From positions 1 through 64,000 of the forward strand of contig NZ_JABSOE010000003.1 of NCBI RefSeq assembly GCF_013618865.1: a stretch of 64,000 nucleotides of DNA, written 5' to 3'. Shown here one piece after another: positions 1-9,149 of this stretch. Origin of the DNA: Phocaeicola faecicola. Its GTDB lineage: Bacteria > Bacteroidota > Bacteroidia > Bacteroidales > Bacteroidaceae. Both the position numbers and the translations under genes were made by a program. The number at the start of each line of letters is the position of its first letter. Positions within the stretch are counted from its first letter, which is position 1. The notes under the pieces are model-generated. The model was not told the DNA's origin, ran no database searches, and saw nothing but the letters and a program-made list of their open reading frames with translations.

Positions 1-83
1 ATATCAAGGATCTATTTAGCCATGCTGAATACGACATCCTTTACAAAAATGACGGTCAGCTAGAATTGGATTTTACATCATAA
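1..83 (+). CDS. 3' end of an unidentified gene (partial)
   Basis: A reading frame is open from the window edge (codons in phase with base 3) and stops at TAA 81-83. The 26 visible residues are rich in Asp, Glu, Leu and aromatics and end in LDFTS. The composition looks like protein rather than noise, but nothing identifies a family. The rest of the gene lies outside the window. It is followed by an inverted repeat and a promoter, so transcription of the next genes appears independent. Confidence 0.45.
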   Translation, partial: IKDLFSHAEYDILYKNDGQLELDFTS

Positions 84-174
84 TGAGCCATATTGAGATG
101 TTTTACATTTTTTAAGAGACACTAGTGACAATATTTATTGATTCGCTGCAAAAATAGGAACAATGATGCAGCCA

Positions 175-299
175 TGCCATTAATTTCATACACGGCGGAG
201 CCCCCTCTTCACCTTCCGAAAGTTCATTCTCCACTTAAGCAGACCGCAGAAACGATCCGTCAACTGAGTTGTTTCCCCAGGTGTATGAAATTAATGGCA
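175..299. repeat. Perfect 19-bp inverted repeat with 87-bp spacer
   Basis: The arm at 175-193 (TGCCATTAATTTCATACAC) is exactly repeated as its reverse complement at 281-299, and the match ends abruptly on both sides. The right arm ends 18 bp before a TAnnTTTG promoter element. It could be a paired operator, the ends of a very small non-autonomous element, or a cruciform. The 87-bp loop is too long for a simple terminator and no U-tract follows. Confidence 0.7.
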
Positions 300-317
300 C
301 AGTTCGGACCGTTCTTC

Positions 318-325
318 TATCTTTG
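318..325 (+). promoter_or_regulatory. Bacteroides-type -7 element TATCTTTG
   Basis: This matches the Bacteroidetes consensus TAnnTTTG and lies 74 bp upstream of the small ORF at 399. No TTTG -33 box is seen at the usual spacing of 19-21 bp; the inverted-repeat right arm occupies that area instead. Confidence 0.45.
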
Positions 326-398
326 CAGCAAAGAAAGACGACCGGGGGCCTCATCACAGCTAACACAATATGCTTATAGATTGATAAACAATATACTT

Positions 399-512
399 AT
401 GAAGAAGAATATGAAAAAGATTATCAAGAAGATTTTAATTATCACTTTGTATGCGCTGGTTTTCATCCCGAACTTCATAAAGGGGTTCATAAAAGGATTT
501 GCAAACGGATAA
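399..512 (+). CDS. Small basic single-pass membrane protein, 37 aa
   Basis: The ATG at 399 begins a lysine-rich N terminus (MKKNMKKIIKK) followed by a hydrophobic stretch of about 15 residues and a short Phe/Gly/Lys tail, ending at TAA 510-512. A second ATG at 411 would give 33 residues. The pattern of positive charge then a single hydrophobic helix suggests an inner-membrane peptide. It could be a regulatory or toxin-like peptide, or a chance frame. A TAnnTTTG promoter element lies 74 bp upstream, and another small membrane protein follows 92 bp downstream on the same strand. No family is recognised. Confidence 0.4.
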   Translation: MKKNMKKIIKKILIITLYALVFIPNFIKGFIKGFANG

Positions 513-604
513 GGGCAGGAAAGCATGACTGTTCATCCTAACCGCTGGACATATCTCACCCGATTTCAGTATTCACATTACGCTCACATTAAATATCGAC
601 CATT

Positions 605-817
605 ATGAAATATACAAGAAAATTCTTAGACGGATACATTACGTACGATGAGAACGATGCAATCGTTAACGCCGACTCATTCTTCGGATTTATATTCAAG
701 AGCATCGCGGCATTGATATACGGCACAATACTGGGACTGTTCTATACAGCCGTGCTCGGACTGCTGGCATACGTCGGCTTTGGCGCTTTGGGCTGGCTCT
801 TATGCCTCATCGCCTAA
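605..817 (+). CDS. Small hypothetical membrane protein, 70 aa
   Basis: This 70-residue protein has a polar N terminus (MKYTRKFLDGYITYDENDA) and a C-terminal half dominated by two hydrophobic segments, about residues 30-50 and 52-69, rich in Gly, Leu and Ala. It reads as a soluble head of about 28 residues with a two-helix membrane hairpin. Composition and the lack of internal stops support a real gene, and it follows the 37-residue membrane peptide on the same strand. It ends 17 bp before the GH43 terminator hairpin. No function can be assigned. Confidence 0.6.
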   Translation: MKYTRKFLDGYITYDENDAIVNADSFFGFIFKSIAALIYGTILGLFYTAVLGLLAYVGFGALGWLLCLIA

Positions 818-830
818 ACGGAGAATCATA

Positions 831-858
831 AAAAAGGCTTTGTCTCGAGACAAAGCCT
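831..858 (-). terminator. Rho-independent terminator of the GH43 gene
   Basis: A perfect 24-bp palindrome (835-858, arms AGGCTTTGTCTC and its complement) is flanked on its left by an A-run, which reads as a U-tract on the minus strand. It lies 18 bp beyond the GH43 stop codon. It may also stop plus-strand transcripts from the small gene ending at 817. Confidence 0.85.
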
Positions 859-876
859 CCTGAACAATATATCCTT

Positions 877-2978
<2,102 letters not shown>

Positions 2979-3548
2979 TCATGACAGCATAAACAACCTG
3001 GGGCGACGGCACAATCTGTGGAAGTCATCCAGTAAAGCCGCATTCGAATAAACAGTACCTTCTGCTTTCATTACTCCATATGCATCGTGAGCATGGCCAA
3101 ACAAATGATAGCGAGGCTTCACCTCACATACCCGCTGCCGGAGTGGAGCATTCCCCCAGTGCGTTCCGGCAGACTTATCCAGTATCATCACCGGAGGCTC
3201 ATGCGTAATGACCACGTCTGTATCGGCCGGAATCAGACTTTCCGGATGATTATATGCCAGTCCGAAGAATCTGACTCCTTCAATCACGCATCCGCAATCC
3301 TGCAGGAAATGTACTCCTTCGGGCAAATTTTCGATGCCTTCCGCATCCCAAAGGCACAAGTCATGGTTTCACGTTACAAAAAGTTTGTGCGGATACGGAA
3401 GTCCTGCAAACCAATTCAGAAAGTCCAGCACCTCCTCTTCGGTTCCGTATTCCGTAAAATCCCCACAATGCACAATGACATCTGCTGCCGGAAGTTCCGT
3501 CAGTTCCGAATGATGATTATGCGTGTCTGATAATTGAAGTATCTTCAT
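2979..3548 (-). pseudogene. Metallophosphoesterase interrupted by one in-frame TGA
   Basis: From ATG 3548 the frame reads MKILQLSDTHNH (metal motif DxH) and VHCGDFTEYG (GD), reaches KLFVT, then hits TGA where the conserved GNHD glycine should be, and continues in the same frame with NHDLCLWDAEG, VITHEPP and GHAHDAYG (GHxH) to a stop at 2979. All metallophosphoesterase motifs are therefore present and only one base (GGA to TGA) breaks the gene. The upstream MBL-Nudix gene ends 21 bp before its start, so they were probably co-transcribed. A TTG after the stop could restart translation, but the product would lack the first metal-binding motifs. A sequencing error remains possible. Confidence 0.8.
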
Positions 3549-3569
3549 TGGGTCAGTTAGCGAATTTGA

Positions 3570-4700
3570 TTAATCTTTGATTTTCTTCACCACTTCCACA
3601 TCGGCCGGAAGCCACTTTACGCTGTCCAGTTCTTCCGGTCTCAGCCAGGCGGCATTTTCATGCTCCTTCAGTACCAGATGACCGGAAACAACGGAGCATC
3701 GGTAACAATGCATGGTCAGGTGGAACGAAGGATAATCATAGTCCACCGTCACAAGAAAATCATTCACCCGGATATCCGTATCCAGTTCCTCGCGAATCTC
3801 ACGTACCAGTGCCTCCTCCGGACCCTCACCCGGTTCTATCTTTCCCCCTGGAAATTCCCAGTAGTCCTTAAACTCTCCATACCCGCGCCGCGTGGCGAAA
3901 TACTTTCCGTCACGGTCAATGACTGCCGCAACCACTTCAATGTGTTTCCTTACTTCCCGGCTTTCTCCTTCCCGGCAAATGCTCCAGAAGGAAACACATT
4001 TGGCATCCGCAAACTCCTTCATCCGCCACGCCGATTCAAAGCCGCTGGCCACAAAATGCATGGGTACGAACAAACCCACCTGAAACCGGTCCAGAAACTG
4101 ACGCGCTCCACGCGTGTAACCGTTGCCGATACGCCCGTCTACAGGAAACATCACCACATCAAAACGGTCCGTAAGTTTACGGATATCCTTCAGTTCGCCC
4201 AAGAAACGCTTTTCTTCTTTAGCCGGATCGATGTCAATGCCCCACTCCGGACTGTAAACCAGTCCTCCCTGATAATCATCCGTCAGGAAACGGGCATACC
4301 AGTTGTTCAGATCACCCGCATGAAAAAAACGGCTTCCGCCCGTTTCTACCACCCATGAGACACCGCTGTCATTGCTCCCGGTAGCGGTTACACGGATCAA
4401 TCCGTCTTCCCATACAGCCCCCTTTCCCAACCATACGTCTGCATCTTCCTTCTTTGCCCGACGATGCTTCAAGATGTCTTTCGAGAGGATGTAGCAAAGA
4501 TTGTCTTTCCGGGCCCGCCAGGAAAATATCTCAGGATTGAAATGATCTTCATGGAAATGACTCGAAAAGACATACATCGGTTTGGACGATTGCAGCAAAC
4601 GGGGCATGACGTCTGCCGGATCCATCCAATAATCGAATATGAGTATACAGCGGTCTGTTTCCAACGCAAAGCCGCTGTGAAAAATATAGGTCAGTTGCAT
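3570..4700 (-). CDS. Fusion: metallo-beta-lactamase-fold hydrolase + Nudix (MutT-type) pyrophosphohydrolase
   Basis: Residues 1 to about 245 form a metallo-beta-lactamase-fold domain with HFHEDH (HxHxDH) near residue 50, FFHAGD near 130 and a late MHF. Residues about 250-376 form a Nudix domain: VVAAVIDRDGKYFATRR leads into a Nudix box GGKIEPGEGPEEALVREIRE followed by ELDTDI, the variant seen in MutT/CTP pyrophosphohydrolases. The frame is continuous, so the fusion is genuine in this assembly. The MBL half resembles UlaG-like RNA or phosphoester hydrolases; the Nudix half probably cleans oxidised or non-canonical nucleotides. It is followed by a broken phosphoesterase gene. The joint substrate is unknown. 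Confidence 0.85.
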   Translation of the reverse strand: MQLTYIFHSGFALETDRCILIFDYWMDPADVMPRLLQSSKPMYVFSSHFHEDHFNPEIFSWRARKDNLCYILSKDILKHRRAKKEDADVWLGKGAVWEDGLIRVTATGSNDSGVSWVVETGGSRFFHAGDLNNWYARFLTDDYQGGLVYSPEWGIDIDPAKEEKRFLGELKDIRKLTDRFDVVMFPVDGRIGNGYTRGARQFLDRFQVGLFVPMHFVASGFESAWRMKEFADAKCVSFWSICREGESREVRKHIEVVAAVIDRDGKYFATRRGYGEFKDYWEFPGGKIEPGEGPEEALVREIREELDTDIRVNDFLVTVDYDYPSFHLTMHCYRCSVVSGHLVLKEHENAAWLRPEELDSVKWLPADVEVVKKIKD

Positions 4701-4808
4701 AACGGGTGCTAATTTAAGGGTTGTCGCAGAAGCCGGTCGCTTCTATCCGCAAAAATACAGATTATTCGGAAAACTTCCATTAAATCTTCCTGCCATTATG
4801 CCAAATCC

Positions 4809-5588
4809 TTACTCATCGCATCTGGCACTGACCAGGCGCAACAGGGCTTTATTGATCCGTCCATCAACCGTCGCATCCTTGAGGTTTTCCGTCAAATCCG
4901 AATCAGGAAGGAACTCGCCGCAGACATCTATTCCCAGCACCGGATGATTGCGCAGAATAATGTACAGCAGTTTTTCCAGTTCTTTCAGATCCATCGTACC
5001 CTGGTCCCAATTGGTCACCGCATATTCAGGAGACAGCACATCTTTGTCGATGGAGATATATACCGGATCAGCCACAAACTCCCTGGAGAACTTCCTCCAG
5101 CTTTCCTCCTTGTTAAGGTCGTTGTCGCTGTAAAAATGCACCTTTTCCTCGTATCCGTGAGGTACCGCCCGGATCAATTCATCCGAAGCACCCACAATTA
5201 CCACATTGCGACAGTTTGTGTTACTGTCCAGCACGTCCTTTACCCAACTGCCACACGAAAGAATATGATCGAACAGAGAAGGCTGCATGTCCGGATGATG
5301 GTCGAATACCACCAGTGAGAACGGTCGGGTAATTCTGTCTGTCCAGAATTTGGTAAGGTAATGATAATTGCCGGAATCAATGAAGTGAACACCTCCTGCG
5401 GGGCATTCTCCGATAAGCTTTACCAGCGCATTTTTCCCTTCTTCATCACAATAGCAGTCGGTCCCCGACAAATGCCTGCAGTCCAACCATTTGTACCGGC
5501 TATTGTGCGGTAATCCCTCCATATCATATACTCCCGAAAAATTCATTATCACGACATTCCGTGAAAGCAGTCCATTCGTTTCATCCAT
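4809..5588 (-). CDS. Arginase/ureohydrolase-fold protein
   Basis: The 259-residue protein carries the ureohydrolase metal motifs: GNYHYLT (equivalent of GGDH), VVFDHHPDMQ (DxHxD) and YISIDKDVLSP (SxDxD). The last motif has Ser where the usual DxxDP aspartate sits, so it is a divergent member rather than a clear arginase, agmatinase or formiminoglutamase. The length fits the shorter Bacteroidetes branch. It lies 108 bp upstream of the MBL-Nudix gene on the same strand, with no terminator seen between them. A binuclear Mn hydrolase of a guanidino or amide substrate is likely; the substrate is not determined. Confidence 0.8.
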   Translation of the reverse strand: MDETNGLLSRNVVIMNFSGVYDMEGLPHNSRYKWLDCRHLSGTDCYCDEEGKNALVKLIGECPAGGVHFIDSGNYHYLTKFWTDRITRPFSLVVFDHHPDMQPSLFDHILSCGSWVKDVLDSNTNCRNVVIVGASDELIRAVPHGYEEKVHFYSDNDLNKEESWRKFSREFVADPVYISIDKDVLSPEYAVTNWDQGTMDLKELEKLLYIILRNHPVLGIDVCGEFLPDSDLTENLKDATVDGRINKALLRLVSARCDE

Positions 5589-5670
5589 ATTATACAGTGT
5601 ATTATTCTATCTTATTCTTTCATCTTTTCTTACTCTCATACAAATCTCCGGAGAAAATGTCATAAACATG

Positions 5671-5700
5671 ACAGGGGGCGGTTGAACAACCGTCCCCTGT
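5671..5700 (-). terminator. GC-rich hairpin downstream of hsp20
   Basis: Arms ACAGGGGGCGGTTG and CAACCGTCCCCTGT pair with a single mismatch. It sits 18 bp beyond the hsp20 stop codon. No strong U-tract follows on the minus strand, so termination may be partial, with some read-through into the arginase-fold gene. Confidence 0.65.
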
Positions 5701-5717
5701 TTATGATTCAGCTTTGC

Positions 5718-6143
5718 TTATTTGATTTCAATGGTCTTGCATTCTTTGGCTTTTTCTTCCTGAGTCTTCTTCGGCAGATCAATGGTCAGTACACCGTCAT
5801 TGACAGAAGCACTGATATGATCTTTCTCCACATCTTCCGGAAGTACCAGTGCCTGCTGGAACTTCGAGTAAGAAAACTCCCGGCGCAGATACTTGCTTTT
5901 GTCGTTCTTTGATTCGTTTTTCTTCTCCATCGTAATCACCAACTGATTGTCGTCGGCCAAATGTATGTTGAAGTCTTCCTTAGTCATTCCCGGAGCTGCA
6001 ACCTCTATCTTATAATCTGTTTCGTTTTCAATTACATTGACGGCAGGTGCAGTAGTATTTGTCTTGAACATCCAGTCATTATCAAAGAAATCATTGAAGA
6101 TACTTGGTAACCATTCCTGATTGTTTCTTCTAATCGGCATCAT
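5718..6143 (-). CDS. Small heat shock protein (Hsp20/IbpA family)
   Basis: The 141-residue chaperone has a short N-terminal arm (MMPIRRNNQEWLPSIFNDFF), an alpha-crystallin domain from about residue 37 (INVIENETDYKIEVAAPG type), the conserved LPEDV and the end-of-domain GVLTIDLPK, then a short charged tail. It binds unfolding proteins as an ATP-independent holdase in the cytoplasm. An unusually good ribosome-binding site, CCTCCT on the plus strand (6152-6157), stands 8 bp from the first ATG, as expected for a gene made in bulk under stress. A 5-bp-arm dyad at 6190-6203 lies upstream. The gene is probably a single unit ended by the hairpin at 5671-5700. Confidence 0.95.
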   Translation of the reverse strand: MMPIRRNNQEWLPSIFNDFFDNDWMFKTNTTAPAVNVIENETDYKIEVAAPGMTKEDFNIHLADDNQLVITMEKKNESKNDKSKYLRREFSYSKFQQALVLPEDVEKDHISASVNDGVLTIDLPKKTQEEKAKECKTIEIK

Positions 6144-6525
6144 AATTGTAACCTCCTATTATTAAGTTTATTATTATCTTTTTTTCTTCATCGCTTTCGC
6201 GATTCACTATCAGTATGACAAACGATGTGCCCGACTTTCTCCGAAGACGCTCAGACCCAGATTGTTTAACTTGCATTACACTTTCATGCCGTGATTTTAA
6301 ACCTATGCAAACATTCGGGTTGACAAACTGCCACCCGGCCGGACATTACGTCACAAAAACGCACATTATGACATACGTACTCTTCCGGACACCCTGAGGC
6401 AAGCAACCACCGACATACGGTCTCCCCCCGGCTTTGACAAGAGGTGGCCTATTTACTAGCATATTCCGGTTAAAATCCGTACATTTGTAGAAATTAAAAG
6501 TACGCAACCCGAAAACAAGACCGAT
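6144..6525. other. 382-bp divergent intergenic region between hsp20 and fabK
   Basis: The region holds the AGGAGG site for hsp20 (6152-6157), a short dyad ATCGCTTTCGCGAT (6190-6203) and the fabK promoter element at 6480-6487. No gene, CIRCE-type heat-shock operator or other repeat was seen. Confidence 0.5.
6480..6487 (+). promoter_or_regulatory. -7 element TACATTTG upstream of fabK
   Basis: A consensus TAnnTTTG sits 38 bp before the ATG. A clear TTTG at the -33 position is lacking, so the call rests on the -7 box and its position. Confidence 0.55.
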
Positions 6526-7482
6526 ATGAATAACAGAATTTGTCGTCTTTTCAACATACAATACCCCATCATACAAGGAGGAATGGTATGGTGCAGTGGC
6601 TGGAGGCTGGCTGCCGCAGTAAGCAATGCTGGAGGTTTGGGACTGATCGGAGCCGGTTCCATGCATCCGGAAACCCTGCGTGAGCACATACGGAAGTGTC
6701 AGGCCGCCACACAAAAGCCCTTTGGTGTGAATGTGCCTCTCATGTATCCGGAAATTGAGACCATCATGCAAATCATCATGGAAGAAGGGGTGAAAATCGT
6801 GTTTACATCGGCGGGGAATCCTAAAACCTGGACCGACAGATTGCACCAGCAAGGCATTCTAGTAGCCCATGTGGTTTCCTCTACCCGCTTTGCGGCCAAA
6901 TGTGAAGAAGCGGGTGTCGATGCCGTCGTGGCCGAGGGATTTGAAGCAGGAGGACATAACGGGCGGGAAGAAACGACCACTTTCTGTCTGATTCCGGCCG
7001 TACGAAAACTGTGTGCCTTGCCCCTGATTGCCGCAGGTGGAATTGTAAGCGGCGAGGGCATTCTGGCTGCACAGAGTCTGGGAGCCGACGGCGTACAGTT
7101 GGGTACCCGTTTTGCACTGACCGCCGAAAGTTCGGCACACTTCAACTTTAAAGACCGGTGTCTGCAGTTGAATGAAGGAGATACCGTACTGACCCTCAAA
7201 CAGCTCTCACCCACCCGTCTGGTGAAAAATGAATTCTACCGCCAGGTGGCAGAGGCAGAATCGAGAGGGGCTTCAGAGGACGAGATCAGAGAGTTGCTGG
7301 GAAAAGGACGTGCAAAAAAGGGAATCTTTGAAGGCAATCTGGAAGAAGGCGAACTGGAAATCGGCCAGGCTGCCTCCATGGTAAAGCAACTGCAGACAGT
7401 CAAGGAGGTCATGAGCGAACTCGTCTCGGACTACAACAGGGCCCTGCGGCGCATGCAGGATCACTTGTCATGGGGTGAATAA
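6526..7482 (+). CDS. fabK: FabK-type enoyl-ACP reductase / nitronate monooxygenase family
   Basis: This 318-residue FMN TIM-barrel protein begins MNNRICRLFNIQYPIIQGGM, the usual start of the 2-nitropropane dioxygenase/FabK superfamily. It has the AEGFEAGGHNG motif near residue 143, LIAAGGIVSGEG (phosphate-binding loop) and GADGVQLGTRF. The length and C-terminal helix-rich extension agree with FabK, which reduces enoyl-ACP in the last step of fatty-acid elongation in species with this isoform. A nitronate monooxygenase role cannot be excluded by sequence alone. It has its own TAnnTTTG box and is followed by small genes and yihA on the same strand. Confidence 0.8.
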   Translation: MNNRICRLFNIQYPIIQGGMVWCSGWRLAAAVSNAGGLGLIGAGSMHPETLREHIRKCQAATQKPFGVNVPLMYPEIETIMQIIMEEGVKIVFTSAGNPKTWTDRLHQQGILVAHVVSSTRFAAKCEEAGVDAVVAEGFEAGGHNGREETTTFCLIPAVRKLCALPLIAAGGIVSGEGILAAQSLGADGVQLGTRFALTAESSAHFNFKDRCLQLNEGDTVLTLKQLSPTRLVKNEFYRQVAEAESRGASEDEIRELLGKGRAKKGIFEGNLEEGELEIGQAASMVKQLQTVKEVMSELVSDYNRALRRMQDHLSWGE

Positions 7483-7570
7483 AGCTACAGAAAGGTACAT
7501 ACTGGAAGACTCCATTCAAAGCAGTATTCCAGGTTATGTCATCATGAATACTAATTATAAGACCGAATGA
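7475..7570 (+). CDS. Possible 31-aa ORF overlapping the fabK stop (GTG start)
   Basis: A GTG at 7475 overlaps the last bases of fabK and opens a frame ending at TGA 7568-7570 just before the next small gene. The peptide has a normal amino-acid mix (it contains YILEDSIQSSIPGYVIMNTN). The overlap and tight spacing would suit translational coupling. There is no clear ribosome-binding site and nothing is recognised, so this is a weak call. Confidence 0.2.
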   Translation: MNKATERYILEDSIQSSIPGYVIMNTNYKTE

Positions 7571-7573
7571 GAT

Positions 7574-7735
7574 ATGGCAGATAACTATCTTGAACGCCAG
7601 CGGGAACAGTACGAAGCCCGTAAGGCTGCCTGGGAAAAGGAAAAGAAACTGGGACGGAGAAAGGGAAATAAAACCTTGTCGGTCCGGAAACCCGCTACGC
7701 CGGCAGCAGAGAATGTGACCACAGAAAAAAAATGA
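7574..7735 (+). CDS. Small charged hypothetical protein, 53 aa
   Basis: ATG 7574 to TGA 7733-7735 encodes MADNYLERQREQYEARKAAW and then a lysine-rich stretch (EKEKKLGRRKGNK) and a Pro/Ala/Thr tail. The N-terminal half should be helical and highly charged; the rest is probably disordered. It sits 19 bp before yihA, so it is likely to be in the same transcript. It may be a ribosome- or nucleic-acid-associated small protein given its basic character and its neighbour, but that is inference from composition only. Confidence 0.6.
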   Translation: MADNYLERQREQYEARKAAWEKEKKLGRRKGNKTLSVRKPATPAAENVTTEKK

Positions 7736-7754
7736 ATCAAACCAATAGTAAATT

Positions 7755-8369
7755 ATGGAAATAACCAGTGCTGAATTTGTAATAAGTAACTCACGGGCCG
7801 ATATGTGTCCGAAAGGGAATTTGCCGGAATATGCTTTCATCGGACGTTCCAACGTGGGAAAATCCAGTCTGATCAATATGCTGACCAAGAATCCGAAGTT
7901 GGCAATGACTTCTTCTACTCCGGGAAAGACGTTGCTCATCAACCATTTCCTGATCAACAAGGAGTGGTATCTGGTCGACTTGCCGGGATACGGATATGCA
8001 CAGCGGGGCAAGAAAATGATGGAGAAAATACAGAAGCTGATTGAATATTATGTGCTTGAACGGGAACAGATGACTTGTCTTTTCGTATTGGTCGACAGTC
8101 GTCTGGAGCCTCAGAAAATCGATCTGGAATTCATTCAGTGGCTGGGAGAAAACGGCATTCCGTTTGCCATCATCTTTACCAAGGCCGACAAGCAAAGCGC
8201 AGGAAAGACAAAGATGAACGTAGCGCATTACCTGGATCGTCTGAAAGAGGAATGGGAAGAACTTCCACCTTATTTCATCTCTTCTTCTGAGAACCGGACC
8301 GGCCGGAAAGAGATTCTGGATTATATAGACAGTGTAAACCGCCAACTCAAAGAAGCTGCCACTGTCTGA
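7755..8369 (+). CDS. yihA: Ribosome biogenesis GTPase YihA/YsxC (EngB)
   Basis: The 204-residue protein is the single-domain TrmE-Era-family GTPase that helps late assembly of the 50S subunit. The G1 loop is GRSNVGKSS (about residue 30), the switch region has SSTPGKT, G3 is DLPGYGYAQ, and G4 is TKAD. The length is standard. It is probably essential, as in other bacteria. It follows fabK and the small charged ORF on the same strand and ends at a strong bidirectional terminator, so this is the last gene of the unit. Confidence 0.97.
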   Translation: MEITSAEFVISNSRADMCPKGNLPEYAFIGRSNVGKSSLINMLTKNPKLAMTSSTPGKTLLINHFLINKEWYLVDLPGYGYAQRGKKMMEKIQKLIEYYVLEREQMTCLFVLVDSRLEPQKIDLEFIQWLGENGIPFAIIFTKADKQSAGKTKMNVAHYLDRLKEEWEELPPYFISSSENRTGRKEILDYIDSVNRQLKEAATV

Positions 8370-8412
8370 GGCTTCCGGCTCATTTTTCCACAAGGGGAAA
8401 GTTGTGTAATAA

Positions 8413-8462
8413 AAGAAATCCCGGATCTGACTGATATGAAACAGTCAGATCCGGGATTTCTT
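8413..8462. terminator. Strong bidirectional terminator between yihA and the TRIC gene
   Basis: Arms of 21 bp (8413-8433 and 8442-8462) pair perfectly around an 8-base loop. A-residues precede it and T-residues follow it, so it can stop both the plus-strand yihA unit and the minus-strand channel gene that converges on it. Confidence 0.9.
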
Positions 8463-8496
8463 TATCTCTCCACAGACAATAAATTATCGGCAGATG

Positions 8497-9108
8497 TCAT
8501 TCATCTCCCTTCAATATTGGAAGGGTTATCTTATACTTGACAGCCAGCAGGCGCACAATAAACACTGTGATACCGCCAATCATCTGTGTCTGATAAGCTT
8601 CCATATCAAGCAACTGACAGATCCAGCATGCCAGGCCTCCTGCCACACAGGCCATCGCATAGATTTCCTTACGGAATATCAGCGGAATCTCATTGATAAA
8701 GACATCACGGATCACACCTCCTGCAGCTCCGGTTATGCTACCCATAATAATGGCTACCCAGAAAGGATATCCCAAAGCTATCGTCTTGCTGAATCCGACC
8801 ACCGTGAACAATGCCAGTCCGATACTGTCGAAAAAGAAGAACGTATTGTTCAGGTGAATCAGGTATTTTCCGAAGATAATCACAAAAAACATGGCAAATG
8901 CCGTACATATCAAATAAATCGGGTCGGTCATCCACACGGGTGTCACATCAAGCAACACGTCCCTGATAGTACCGCCGCCGATGGCAGTAGCCAGTCCCAC
9001 AATGTAGGCGCCAAACCAGTCGAACTGTTTGGCAGAAGCCAGACGGATACCACTGATTGCAAAGGCAAAGGTTCCTACAAAATCTAATATCTGTACAAAA
9101 GAGAGCAT
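8497..9108 (-). CDS. TRIC-type cation channel family protein (UPF0126, YicG-like)
   Basis: The 203-residue membrane protein has about seven hydrophobic segments built as an internal duplication: GGGTIRDVLLD near residue 45 is echoed by GAAGGVIRDVFINE near 130. This pair of glycine-rich RDV motifs is the hallmark of the UPF0126/TRIC family, whose bacterial members form trimeric potassium-selective channels. The gene stands alone between a strong terminator and a 41-bp gap to the DUF3078 gene upstream on the same strand. Its physiological ion in this organism is not shown by sequence. Confidence 0.9.
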   Translation of the reverse strand: MLSFVQILDFVGTFAFAISGIRLASAKQFDWFGAYIVGLATAIGGGTIRDVLLDVTPVWMTDPIYLICTAFAMFFVIIFGKYLIHLNNTFFFFDSIGLALFTVVGFSKTIALGYPFWVAIIMGSITGAAGGVIRDVFINEIPLIFRKEIYAMACVAGGLACWICQLLDMEAYQTQMIGGITVFIVRLLAVKYKITLPILKGDE

Positions 9109-9149
9109 TATTCTTTAATATTACAAACCATCAAAATATCTCTATAATC

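Larger units (their letters stand above)
84..398. other. 315-bp intergenic stretch with inverted repeat and promoter
   Basis: No convincing gene is present. The stretch holds a perfect 19-bp inverted repeat (175-193 and 281-299) and a TAnnTTTG element (318-325), both described separately. An open frame crosses it from 138, but that frame only becomes protein-like at the small ORF that starts at 399. Confidence 0.6.

Noticed and set aside
138-398. Open frame leading into the 37-residue protein
   Set aside because: The first 87 codons are unlike protein, cross an inverted repeat and lie partly before the TATCTTTG promoter element.
2979-3548. TGA read as glycine (recoded genetic code)
   Set aside because: Other genes in the window use TGA as a normal stop (for example the pseudogene's own final stop), and Bacteroidales use the standard code; a single mutation is simpler.
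6190-6203. CIRCE-type heat-shock operator upstream of hsp20
   Set aside because: The dyad has only 5-bp arms and does not match TTAGCACTC-N9-GAGTGCTAA; it is only noted as a short dyad.
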